64,000 nucleotides of DNA from Polynucleobacter sp. (lineage in GTDB: Bacteria > Pseudomonadota > Gammaproteobacteria > Burkholderiales > Burkholderiaceae_D): contig JAIPCX010000008.1 in assembly GCA_021737945.1 (NCBI GenBank), forward strand, positions 44,992 to 108,991. The letters are read 5' to 3'. Position numbers and translations under genes: made by a program. Under the pieces are notes generated by a model that saw only the letters and a program-made list of their open reading frames with translations, was not told where the DNA came from and did not search any database. This document shows positions 46,899 through 56,200 of this stretch, in pieces (within the stretch, counting starts at the first letter, position 1; the number at the start of each line of letters is the position of its first letter).

Positions 46899-47585
46899 TC
46901 AGTTCGATTCGCGTTTTTTTGCTTCTTCCACCTTGCGCTCTAAGTCTTCAAAGGCTTTACTCGCTCTAAGTTTGGCGTTCAGCACCGTGTTCTGACGAAC
47001 CTGCTCTACCGCGATTTTATTCAGTTCACCCAAGGGGTAACGTATCAACACATACGCGCGGTAGCTATCCCCTTCACGGTTAATTTGTGCGTCAGCACGC
47101 TGCACACCGGATAGGTTGACGTTGATCGCTTCTTGCGAAGTTATGCTACTCACCAACTGATTCACTTCAGGATCGTTACTTAAACCCACCTCGTCTGCAT
47201 ACGCCCTCATCATGGTCGATATTCGACCACCTACCGTTAAGGCTAATTCAGCGCGTGCTTTTACTGATGCTTTATCCATCGACATTTGCATATTGCGCGA
47301 GGTCTCAGTCGCTGATGCAAACAAAATATTGTTATCAAGCGGTGTTTTGGCATACCAATCAGGCATAGCCTTCAAATTCTTATCGATCTTTTTTTCTGTT
47401 TCCTCTTTTTCTACTGCGAGGGCTTGTGCTGAACCTGGCTTGGGTGTGCTACAACCGGCAAGCAGCAGCAGTGTCGTGGCGCTTGCAATAACCAAAATCG
47501 TCAACAAATGTACTTTACGCAGATTACCGAGATTACGATTAGCAGATGCGCTCTTTAAAGCTATACAGGTTGGCTGTTTGTTCAT
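46899..47585 (-). CDS. LPP20-like lipoprotein
   Basis: 228 residues. The N-terminus carries a hydrophobic signal and the lipobox LLAGC; the mature part contains DKASVKARAELALTVGGRIS and YRAYVLIRYPLGEL, typical for LPP20/SIMPL-type lipoproteins. The frame opens further upstream (47774), but the ATG at 47585 is preceded by AAGGA at a proper distance and starts directly before the signal. It sits in the minus-strand operon between the DUF4384 gene and the small secreted protein. Confidence 0.78.
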   Translation of the reverse strand: MNKQPTCIALKSASANRNLGNLRKVHLLTILVIASATTLLLLAGCSTPKPGSAQALAVEKEETEKKIDKNLKAMPDWYAKTPLDNNILFASATETSRNMQMSMDKASVKARAELALTVGGRISTMMRAYADEVGLSNDPEVNQLVSSITSQEAINVNLSGVQRADAQINREGDSYRAYVLIRYPLGELNKIAVEQVRQNTVLNAKLRASKAFEDLERKVEEAKKRESN

Positions 47586-47625
47586 TTGAAAATCCTTCAC
47601 AGTGGCTTTACTAAATTTTTTAAGA

Positions 47626-48546
47626 CTATTGAACATCTTGTTTTGAAGCGAAAATAAAATATGGCATCTGAATAATTCGTCGTTCGTTGCGGGGTATTTC
47701 CTGCATACGCGCATTAAAATCAACCAGCGACCATCGCTGGCGGAATGGGCGTTCAGACTTGGTGGCCAATGCAATCAAAATTTCACCTGCCTGATTCGTA
47801 CCGATATCCATTGTTGGAAACTGCGCCTTAATTTCATAGCCAGACATTTTTGAAGGAATCTCGGTATAACTTTCGATCGCTTTGATTTCGTCTAGCTCAC
47901 TGGGATAAATTTTTTGCACCTGTTCATGCTCGTCGAGGTACGGTGAAAAAACAAAGAGCGTCAAATAAAACGGTACTGTCCGACTCGTTGGGGTAATCAG
48001 TACCTTCACCGCTTCACCCTGCCTGAACTGCGATTGCGATAATCTGATTTCTGGATCAAAACCCGTATCAGCCGCGTTTGATTCCTTTTTAATGTCGACC
48101 TCAAGTGACACCTTGCATACCCGAGCACCGGCACCCAAAATAACTTCTTGCTTACGATTTCTAACGCCGACCACCGTACCCTCTGTCGAGATAATTGCTG
48201 ATGTCATGAGCTGACACGCATCCGCGCTGTCGTTTCTGTCACGAGTAAAGCGTATTTCCCCTACATCACGTACATCGCGTGTTTCGCGCACATCACGTCG
48301 TGCACGAAAGCTTTCATGGCAAATCTGCAATTGCGTTGTTGATATTGATTCACCTATCACCCGCTGCACCGTGCTCGATATCGCTTTATTTTCTGCATTA
48401 CGACAAGCTGATTTCTCCGTGGTCTCCGCACTAAAATATTCTTCTGCTTTGCCCGCATGCCATTCGGCCTGCGCAGTTGTCAGACCAAAAACACCGCTGC
48501 ATAGATAGATACCTACGCATGCACAAAAATAAGGAATGGCTTTCAT
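47626..48546 (-). CDS. Secreted DUF4384-like protein
   Basis: About 306 residues. Signal peptide (GIYLCSGVFGLTTAQA), then a Cys-containing region with SACRNAENKA (LPP20/flagellar-assembly-like) and a DUF4384-type domain with PFYLTLFVFSPYLDEHEQVQ and IYPSELDEIK. DUF4384 proteins often accompany caspase-like and protease genes. It is the first gene of the minus-strand arm. The ATG at 48552 lies within or before the predicted transcription start, so the ATG at 48546 is preferred; the transcript would be almost leaderless. Confidence 0.75.
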   Translation of the reverse strand: MKAIPYFCACVGIYLCSGVFGLTTAQAEWHAGKAEEYFSAETTEKSACRNAENKAISSTVQRVIGESISTTQLQICHESFRARRDVRETRDVRDVGEIRFTRDRNDSADACQLMTSAIISTEGTVVGVRNRKQEVILGAGARVCKVSLEVDIKKESNAADTGFDPEIRLSQSQFRQGEAVKVLITPTSRTVPFYLTLFVFSPYLDEHEQVQKIYPSELDEIKAIESYTEIPSKMSGYEIKAQFPTMDIGTNQAGEILIALATKSERPFRQRWSLVDFNARMQEIPRNERRIIQMPYFIFASKQDVQ

Positions 48547-48554
48547 AAGCATTC

Positions 48555-48587
48555 GTTATAGACCCTCGGTGGCTCAAAAACTGAGCC
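48555..48587 (-). promoter_or_regulatory. Palindromic promoter module (copy 7), facing the protease operon
   Basis: On the minus strand GGCTCA-N5-TGAGCC (complement of 48571-48587; the plus-strand spacer reads AAAAC), a 10-bp gap and TATAAC (48560-48555). Transcription would begin only a few bases from the gene start. Confidence 0.68.
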
Positions 48588-48604
48588 TCTAAAAAAATCT
48601 CACA

Positions 48605-48637
48605 GGCTCAGTATCTGAGCCTGCCACCCACCACAAT
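48605..48637 (+). promoter_or_regulatory. Palindromic promoter module (copy 8), facing the caspase-like gene
   Basis: GGCTCA-GTATC-TGAGCC at 48605-48621, a 10-bp gap, then CACAAT at 48632-48637. It pairs back-to-back with copy 7, so both arms of the envelope cluster should respond to one regulator. Confidence 0.65.
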
Positions 48638-48746
48638 TACCCACGCTTACAAAACCACTCAGTGACATTGATTTGAATCAGTTTTCAAAAAATAATCAAA
48701 CGTGGCACATACGATCAGAGATACATAGCCATACCGAGACAACATC

Positions 48747-51248
48747 ATGGTCAAGACAAACATAAGCTCTAGTTCATTGACAGACGAACGCGCATCGCTA
48801 CTGCTGCTCGCCTTTCTATTGCTCTTGCTCGGCGGCTGCGGGGGTAACTACGTTGACTACTCCTCCAAAACCACTGGTAAATCCAAGTACCTCAACCCCA
48901 ATCTCGCTACTCAAAAAATTCAGGGGATAGAGAAATATGAGATTGATCAGCGCGGGGTACTCAACATCAAACTCACCGAGCGACTCTGGGCACCAGAATA
49001 CGAAGCGCCCATCATTCAGAAAAAACAGCACCACGGTACGCGGGCTAACCCTATCGGCAGCACGCTTACTGCCGCTCTAACGCTGGGTATATACCCATTA
49101 CTTAAGCCAGCCGATTTTATTCAGTACACCGTTGGTAAAGAACACTATGAGCAGGTTCTTAGCGAAGAAACGGATAAAGACAAAGCCACTACCACCGGTC
49201 GCTTTGAATGGGTGAGTATGCCGCTGCGTACAGCTAAGTTAAAAATTACCGTCGCGGGTAAATCGCGCGAGGTTGATATCAGTGCAGACGATAAAGGGGA
49301 TGCCAAACTTGATTTGGCAGGCGACATTATGAATAGCGCCACTCCAAGTAACTTAAAAACAGCTGATCTGCTCATCACCTGCCTTGATTGCACTATCACT
49401 GCTAAAAAACCCGATGCAAATTATCCGCAAACGGTGTCGCTTGCTTTTGCGATTCCAGCCTCGTGGAATTTGATCGCTGACTATAAAAAAAGTCAGGAAT
49501 TTATTTGGATAGCGGCTAGTGGCTTAAAAGGCGATGAACAAAAAAAGAGATTTTCAGTAGTTAGCAAAGGTATTACGTGGGCTGATGTAAACCAACTTGC
49601 GCGAAAAAAAGGCGAAGGTCAACTGTACCGCCAAGCAATGATCCCCAGTGACATAGAACAAGAAAAATATTCTATCGAACTGTATAAACCAACCCCTCAA
49701 ATTAGCGTCACTAGAGACGAATTCGAATCGACCGCTGCATTTGCCGAGCGCGTCAGACAAACACGTTTAGAGCAAGAAGCCCGCGTAGCTGACTACAACC
49801 GCCGCGTTGAAAATCTTAACCAACGTATTAAGAATTTTGAAAACAACATTCCTAAGACACTAACACCTACTCAACAAGCATCGGTGTTTAGCGAATCGCT
49901 GCTAGAACAACTCGGCGAGCCCGATGTAAAAAACGTCGCCTACGACGCTGATCTGCAGCGCTTTGTGGTGAGCGTAACGGGCTCCACCCAATATGAAAAA
50001 GCCCCGATCAGTTTTACCTTGGTCTCAGCCACACAGATTTCACCTGAAGAGGCGAAATCACTCAAAAATAGATTGAATCAAGCGCGTCCATTCATGCGAT
50101 TTAGCGTCAATGAACGTTCGCTACGAATGGTAGATAGCCACTTGCTGGTGGATAACCAGATCATCGCTATGAAATTAGTGGATGGCATCGAGTTGCCGCC
50201 ATTAGCTACCGTTAACCTCAACGCCAACACCATTAAGACTACTGCTGCTGCAGGTCTTAAAAAAATCGGCGCAACCGGTATTAGTGAACAGCCACTCGTG
50301 TTAGCCAATGACGATGAGAGTCGCCGCTTGCGAGAAAAACTCGAATATCTTCGTAATGAAATCGGTCAGCGTCAGCAAGTCACCGCAGAAAAAGAACGCA
50401 TGACAACTGAAATGCGCCAACTCGAGGCCCAATTAAAAAAGATCGATCAAGGCTCGTATGACGATGATCTCTCATCCAAAATCGCTAATGTTAAAACAAG
50501 CCAACCTGTGAGTAATGTATATGCCTTAGTCATTGGCATCTCTGATTACAGTGAATTCCCTAAAGTGATCTTCGCTGACAGATCAGCTTTGAGCTTTGCA
50601 GAACTCATACGCAAAAAATATGGCGTGCAGCCAGAAAACCTCATCACTATGGTTAATGCAGACGCTACCGGCACACGCATTAATTCACGCCTTAAAAATC
50701 TACTGGCTCGGATAGGTAAGAACGATAGACTGATCGTCTATTACGCCGGCCATGCCGCTCCTACTAAAGATGGCAAAAATACCGTCCTTGTTCCGCAAGA
50801 CGCAACCGCTGGCTTAATCGACAACTCGTTCTTGCGTTTAGCCGATGTCTACAAAATGCTCTTGCGGAGTGAAGCACGTGAGATCAACGTCGTTCTTGAT
50901 ACCTGCTTTGCTGGCCGTGCAGACGACAACGCCTTTATCTATCGCGATGTCGCGCCACTCATCATTACCCCCGTTGATTCACTCAATCCACCCGCCGACC
51001 CACGCATCACCGTATTAGCTTCAGGTGGCCCAAATGATTTTGCAAATGCCATGCGCGCAAAAGGTCATCGCTTGTTTTCGTATTACTTGCTGGGCGAAAT
51101 GCTGCGCAATCCTTTTTTACAAACAAAACAATTTGACGTCATCCGCGAGCGTGTTAGCCAAGACGCTAACCGTTTAGGTACCGATCACCAACAAAAGCCG
51201 CTCTGGATTGGTAAGCGCGACAGCGTTTTTATGTTTGATGCGAAGTGA
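48747..51248 (+). CDS. Caspase-like (C14) lipoprotein
   Basis: 833 residues. The N-terminus has a lipobox (LLLLGGC) after a hydrophobic stretch, so the protein should be anchored in the envelope. A long helical middle with coiled coil (near 510-580) is followed by a C-terminal caspase/metacaspase domain: VYALVIGISDYSEF near 590, YYAGHA with His near 669, and LDTCFAG with Cys near 720. A protease with Arg/Lys specificity is typical of the family. It faces the TPR-trypsin operon across a shared regulatory region; the two proteases could form a cascade, which is inference. Confidence 0.88.
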   Translation: MVKTNISSSSLTDERASLLLLAFLLLLLGGCGGNYVDYSSKTTGKSKYLNPNLATQKIQGIEKYEIDQRGVLNIKLTERLWAPEYEAPIIQKKQHHGTRANPIGSTLTAALTLGIYPLLKPADFIQYTVGKEHYEQVLSEETDKDKATTTGRFEWVSMPLRTAKLKITVAGKSREVDISADDKGDAKLDLAGDIMNSATPSNLKTADLLITCLDCTITAKKPDANYPQTVSLAFAIPASWNLIADYKKSQEFIWIAASGLKGDEQKKRFSVVSKGITWADVNQLARKKGEGQLYRQAMIPSDIEQEKYSIELYKPTPQISVTRDEFESTAAFAERVRQTRLEQEARVADYNRRVENLNQRIKNFENNIPKTLTPTQQASVFSESLLEQLGEPDVKNVAYDADLQRFVVSVTGSTQYEKAPISFTLVSATQISPEEAKSLKNRLNQARPFMRFSVNERSLRMVDSHLLVDNQIIAMKLVDGIELPPLATVNLNANTIKTTAAAGLKKIGATGISEQPLVLANDDESRRLREKLEYLRNEIGQRQQVTAEKERMTTEMRQLEAQLKKIDQGSYDDDLSSKIANVKTSQPVSNVYALVIGISDYSEFPKVIFADRSALSFAELIRKKYGVQPENLITMVNADATGTRINSRLKNLLARIGKNDRLIVYYAGHAAPTKDGKNTVLVPQDATAGLIDNSFLRLADVYKMLLRSEAREINVVLDTCFAGRADDNAFIYRDVAPLIITPVDSLNPPADPRITVLASGGPNDFANAMRAKGHRLFSYYLLGEMLRNPFLQTKQFDVIRERVSQDANRLGTDHQQKPLWIGKRDSVFMFDAK

Positions 51249-51316
51249 TTTTTTAATTTATTGAATTTAATTTTCATTCTTTTACTGAGTTTCATTCTTT
51301 CTTTAGAAAGCTACCG

Positions 51317-51856
51317 ATGAAAAAACAATCACTCACCCTTGTATTGGCTATGCTCCTGCCCTCAGGTACTGCCATGGCAGATTCAACCTACTTTGATATT
51401 ATTTATTCACCCCCAACAAGTGAAATGACTAAAACCATCGGCTTTGGTGTTTATGCTCTGAACGATAATGGCGTGGGTGGATATTTCAACGGCATGATCC
51501 CAATCAAACCATCGAATTATTCTGCCGGCAACTACTGTTGGTATAGCTGCGCTGAAGTGGCAACTGGTCAAGCAGCTTATGTAGGTAATCTTGGATTTAC
51601 CTTCCCACTCATACCTTCTAGCTTTGAAAAGCGTGGCTACCAATCCGTACACGCCTATGTGGGCTTGGGATACAGTGCAATTGAGGGAATGGTGAAATAC
51701 TCTGACGGTACTTGGACTGACGATACCTACAGAGACAAAAACGGCTTCAATGCCAACGGCGGTCTTATCGTGGCATTTGATCCAATTAGTATTAACGTGG
51801 GCGTTAATACCTTCACAAAGGCTGTATATCTTGGCCTAGGATTTAAAACGAAGTGA
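51317..51856 (+). CDS. Secreted, possibly outer-membrane beta-barrel protein
   Basis: 179 residues. Signal peptide (SLTLVLAMLLPSGTAMA), then alternating hydrophobic/aromatic strands (GFGVYALNDNGVGGYFNG, AYVGLGYSAIEG) and a C-terminus ending AVYLGLGFKTK, as in small OmpW-like or similar barrels. Two close cysteines (CWYSC). It lies 68 bp downstream of the caspase gene and is coupled to the next gene by a GTGA overlap. Confidence 0.65.
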   Translation: MKKQSLTLVLAMLLPSGTAMADSTYFDIIYSPPTSEMTKTIGFGVYALNDNGVGGYFNGMIPIKPSNYSAGNYCWYSCAEVATGQAAYVGNLGFTFPLIPSSFEKRGYQSVHAYVGLGYSAIEGMVKYSDGTWTDDTYRDKNGFNANGGLIVAFDPISINVGVNTFTKAVYLGLGFKTK

Positions 51857-52263
51857 CACTACTAAAAATCATACGCAGGCCGTGGATTATCCTGAGCATG
51901 CTTTGGGTGCTTGGTCTGTTATGGACCACCCCAACGCATTTACAGTATCAAAACCCCTGGCGTTGGGAAACAGCCATTCAACATGTACCCCATTCTATTT
52001 TAGATATGTTCGTTAGCTCCAAAGTCGAAGGCCGAATAGCCATTGATGCTGATGGATGGGAGACCCGATACCTACCACCCGATACTGATACTGCCACTGT
52101 AGCTGAAGTCAAAGCGGCGCTCGACCACGCTATGCAGATTGAGATTGAAGCAGAAAAGCCAGGGTGGTATCTGGGAAGGGTTTTGATGGTGGTGATTCCA
52201 TCCTTCTTGCTTTTTTTGGGGGAGTTGGGAATTAGAATGTTTTTAATGATGGCGCCGAGATGA
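51853..52263 (+). CDS. Small membrane protein
   Basis: 136 residues with an N-terminal hydrophobic helix (WIILSMLWVLGLLWTT), a soluble stretch in between and a second C-terminal one (VLMVVIPSFLLFLGELGI). Starts at a GTG overlapping the TGA of the barrel-like gene (GTGA). The middle part probably faces the periplasm. No known family; a partner of the preceding gene. Confidence 0.6.
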   Translation: MTLLKIIRRPWIILSMLWVLGLLWTTPTHLQYQNPWRWETAIQHVPHSILDMFVSSKVEGRIAIDADGWETRYLPPDTDTATVAEVKAALDHAMQIEIEAEKPGWYLGRVLMVVIPSFLLFLGELGIRMFLMMAPR

Positions 52264-52334
52264 AAGAAATTAATTGTTATCGCAGAGGTGGATTAATTTT
52301 GTCTTTCTGTCCTTATATTAACAATACCTGCATC

Positions 52335-52449
52335 TGGAAACTCTTCCACTGAAAAGACTTTACTTTAAGTGCGGAAACTCTTCCAGTAGCATCTTGATAA
52401 CTATCCTCATCTTCTAAAAATATATCCCCCGGGGTGGAAACGTTTCCAC
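52335..52449. promoter_or_regulatory. Three iterated GGAAAC...TTCC palindromes
   Basis: TGGAAACTCTTCCA at 52335-52348, CGGAAACTCTTCCA at 52372-52385 and GTGGAAACGTTTCCAC (perfect) at 52434-52449; centres are 37 and 63 bp apart. Such symmetric sites resemble LacI-type or other dimeric operators. No gene follows closely on the plus strand. Confidence 0.55.
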
Positions 52450-52494
52450 AGTTGACGGGGAGGTGTTTTGCTTGAAATGTCTTGCTCTACCGGC

Positions 52495-52591
52495 GGAAAA
52501 ATAAAAAAACTAATCGTTCGTGCAAAATAGTATGTATTAGCGCTACCGGAGTCCCATTTCAGATTTGGGGGTACCCCTGGGGGTGGGGTCT
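52495..52591 (+). repeat. Imperfect inverted repeat, left arm
   Basis: Pairs with 52981-53074. Both arms share GGAAAAATAAA, ATCGTTCGTGCA, TAGTATGTA and CTACCGGAGTCCCATTT in the same order. The outer span is about 580 bp. The ends could be those of a MITE-like or decayed mobile element. Confidence 0.75.
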
Positions 52592-52712
52592 GGCTAAGGA
52601 GATTTTTAAACTACTCGAGTCTTGCATTTTTATTTACCAAAACAATAAATAGAAGCCACCCTCAACAAAAGCTACTGGGATTTTTTGGATAAGCTTTTGG
52701 GTATGTATAAAT

Positions 52713-52739
52713 AAAAAAGCGCCCAAAAGGCGCATTTTT
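52713..52739. terminator. Bidirectional intrinsic terminator
   Basis: GCGCC-CAAAA-GGCGC stem-loop with A6 before and T5 after it, so it can terminate in both directions. Read on the minus strand it follows directly the tRNA-like 3' end, as a native tRNA terminator would. Confidence 0.8.
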
Positions 52740-52749
52740 ACTACATCAT

Positions 52750-52775
52750 TGGCGGACCGAGGGATTCAAATCATC
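52750..52775 (-). tRNA. tRNA 3'-end remnant (serine-like), possible attachment site
   Basis: On the minus strand the sequence reads TTTGAATCCC, then TCGGTCCGCCA, like the T-loop, acceptor and encoded CCA of a tRNA-Ser. The 5' part is absent, the T-stem pairs poorly, and a terminator follows. It is not a working tRNA; a 3' fragment of this kind is what tRNA-targeted integration leaves behind. Confidence 0.45.
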
Positions 52776-52980
52776 ATGCATAAGATAGTAATAGTAAGGA
52801 TTTGCATAGTTGATGAAGTAGTTTTACCCGTATTTTTACCCTCAGGACATAAGTCTCTCTGCAAAACGATCAACTGCACTAAAACCAGCCCCATTGAACA
52901 AGTGAAGTATGCACAAGTCGGGAGTGATTACAAAATTTCTGCAAAGACCTGCTGTACCCACATTCAAAATCCCACTCGCG

Positions 52981-53074
52981 AGACCTCACCCTACCCCCAC
53001 CCCCCAAATCTAAAATGGGACTCCGGTAGATCACTTACATACTAATCTGCACGAACGATCAGCTTTATTTTTCC
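52981..53074 (-). repeat. Imperfect inverted repeat, right arm
   Basis: Reverse complement matches 52495-52591 with scattered substitutions and short indels (for example a GTACCCCTG insert in the left arm's G-rich part). Lies 145 bp from the 3' end of the giant gene. Confidence 0.75.
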
Positions 53075-53219
53075 AACTGTGAGAACAGAAAAGCATTACT
53101 TACGTTTACTCTTGACCGATCACAGGCTTTCTTAATCACTGCATCAGTTGAACTAGGCATGTTGGCATCCTAATTTTTTATACAAAAGTGGGCTTTATGT
53201 TAGTTGTGAATTTTCTAAT

Positions 53220-56200
53220 TTAGCTAATGATCAGGTGAATCTTGTCGTTAACCATCAGGTGAGCATTTTGGTTCACGTAGACCATGTAGGTATCTGCACC
53301 GTCGGTCTGCGTACCAGCCAAGCTCCATCCACTGCCAGCAGCACCCGTCAGATGGACTACATCTCCCGAATCACCCGTGATAGTCACCGTTGAGGTGCCA
53401 CTTAGGATATCCGGTGTGCCCACTGCCAAGACATCAGCCAGAGTTACTTTCAACGTATCGGCTTGAGCGTTAGACATATCCACTTTGGACGTGCCCGCTG
53501 CTCTAGCGATGGCCGCCAGATCAAACACGCGTTCACCTGCTGCATCGGTCTGGAACCACACGTCGCCCATGGTATGTGTCTTGCCATCGGTCGTTGTGTA
53601 GCTACCCATCAATCCAATCAAGTTACCGTTGTTGTTCTCTGTCGACTTAGTTGCATTCAAGGAGATCGAATTAATGCCCAAATCAGAGAGATTGGTCAGT
53701 TCATTCGCACCCGTCACACCGTTACCATCGATATCCGTCCAAACCATCAACTCACCGAAGGCCGCATCTTTCGCATCCAAGACACCGTCTTTATTTGTAT
53801 CCAAGGCACGCATTGCTGCATAACCATCCGCTGCTGTCATACCCTTACCCAAGGACGTTGCCGAACCGAACAACTCACTACCGTTGTTGATCTGACCGTC
53901 TTTGTTGATGTCACGAACCAGTAAGCCATCACCACGTGCAACCCAAGCTGTCTGGTCGGCCTTGCCATCGTTATTGATGTCGAAGGTTACGCCGTTTTCA
54001 GCAGTTGTCGTTTGGATGCCATCACCGTTCAGATCCATAACTACTGGAGTAACGAAGCCGAACTTAGCTAATTGAACCGCTGCGACAGTGCTAATCGCAT
54101 TGATTTGCTGACTGAAGATGTAATCCAACTGAGTCGATGTATATCCTCCATTTGCCATACCCAATGCCGCAATACCTGCGGTCGACATACCCAACAACTG
54201 AGTTGAGGACATGTATGCAAACGACGATGACTGGATATAGGACAACTGAGCCGTTGAGAATGCACTCATTTGCATAGAGGTCAAGGCTCTCAGCTCTTGC
54301 GAGGTAAATCCAACAGCTGATGCATTAGAAATCGATGCGAGTTGTGCTGTTGAGAATGCAGTCAAATCATTGCTGTCGATTGCTCTGATCTGTGCTGAAT
54401 CCAAGATCGCCATCTGTGCAGTAGAAAATACACCCAACTGCGAGCTAGTCAGACGTGCCATGCTCCATGAAGAAAACATATCGACAACCGATGCACCCAA
54501 AGTCCATACCTGTGCCGTACTAAGCGCTGATATTTGGTTAGCCGTCAGTCCGTACCCGAGAGCCGATGTACTCATTGCTGCAATCTGCGCAGTACTGAAT
54601 GATCCAGTCTGAACACTACTCAGCGCCACAACCTGCTGAGAATCCAATACCGAGACCTGCGAAGTAGCAAGTGCCCCGACTTGAGCGCTACCCAACACTG
54701 AGATACTGTCAGCTGATAAAACATCAATCACGTTCGTACTCAAGGCAGCTACCTGAGCTTTACCTAAAATCATTAAGTCTGCAGCAGTTACTCCGTACGC
54801 CAATGCCTGAGTTGAGAATGCTGCAATTTGCGATGTACCTAATGCAGAAAAATCAATGCTATCCATCGCAATCACTTGTTGCGAATCGAGGATATTAATT
54901 TGTGCAGTCATCAACGCAGCAAACTGAATGCTAGTCATCGCCGTTATCGTTGCCGAAGAGAAGAGATCCAATGCGGCAGTACTCAAAGCTGCAATTTGAT
55001 TCGTACTTAAGGTTGAAACTTGTTGAGAGTACAGGCCATATACTAGAGCTGAGGTCGTCATAGCCGCTACCTGCGCTGTACTTAATGCAGTTAGTTGTAC
55101 CGAACTCATTACCGCAAAATGTCGACTCCCCAACGCTCGAATATCATTCGTTTCAATTGCAGTGACTTGTGCAGATGAAAGAATGGGAACTATATTCATA
55201 CTTAAAGCGCTAAATTGCGTGGTGGTTAACGCAGCAATGTCATCAGTCCCAAATGCCATGATCAATGTCGAGCCAATCGAACTTAGGGAACCGTAATATT
55301 CGAAATATACATTTGGACTCCAGTACATTTCATAACCATTCACGACGGATATTGAAGCAATCTGATCTGTAGTGAGCGCCTGAACCTGATTAGACATCAA
55401 ACTATTTAAGACGCGGGTTGATAACCAGGCGATATCCCATGTTTCGATCGCGGCAATTTGCGCAGTCGTAAATCCACTCATCTGCCCACCCGTACCAATA
55501 TAGGGGAGCACATTAAATGCCATAAATTGGGTGGTCGTCAGTGCCACTACCTGTGTGGTGGTGAGTGCAGAAATTTGTTCAGTGGAAATATTGTTGATTA
55601 CGCCACTCTGCAGAACCGAAATATCCCTAGTCTCAATTACCGAGATTTGCTCTGTTCTGAGTCCCCTGAACTGTGCGCTGGTTAACGATGATACCTGCCT
55701 AGTGGTTAATGCCATCACATCTTGGGTTTCAAGGCCACCCAGTTGCGCACTTGTTAATGCTAGCGTTTCAATAGTAACCATACCACCGTAATCATATCTC
55801 CAGCCCGTATCTGGAGTGATCGGCAAAGTCTGAATCTGATCCGTTGTGAGAGCACTAATTTGGTTAGTATTGAGGTAAATAAGTCCCATGGATGACCAAA
55901 CTGCTATGTCACGCGTTTCTATCGCTGCAATTTGTGCGGTAGTAAATCCCTGGACTAAATTTTTTGGCCAATAATCCCAAGAACCTCTGATTGGATTGTA
56001 TGCGTACTCGGTTTTGCTGCCATTAGTAATCGCAACAAATTGACTTGTCGTTAGTGCCGCCACCTGCGCCGTAGTTAATGAACTAATCTGGGCAGTCAAC
56101 AGATTACTGATTGCGCCAGTTTGCAAGGAAGCCAAGTCTTGGGTTTCCAAAACAGCGGTCTGGGTAGTTGTGAGGACGCTGACCTGAACGCTTGTTAGAG

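Larger units (their letters stand above)
52264..53219. other. Large non-coding segment with palindromes, inverted repeats and tRNA remnant
   Basis: 956 bp with no gene I support. It holds three GGAAAC-type palindromes, a pair of long imperfect inverted repeats, a bidirectional terminator and the 3' end of a tRNA-like sequence (separate entries). A plus-strand frame at 52749-53045 runs through these elements and is not called. Confidence 0.7.

Noticed and set aside
24708..48621. RGCTCA palindromes as transcription terminators or integron attC sites
   Set aside because: No T-run follows the stems, and the GTTRRRY core of attC sites is missing; the fixed 10-11 bp distance to a -10 box argues for a regulatory role.
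52749..53045. 98-codon plus-strand frame in the large non-coding segment
   Set aside because: It runs through the tRNA remnant and the right inverted-repeat arm and has no ribosome site.
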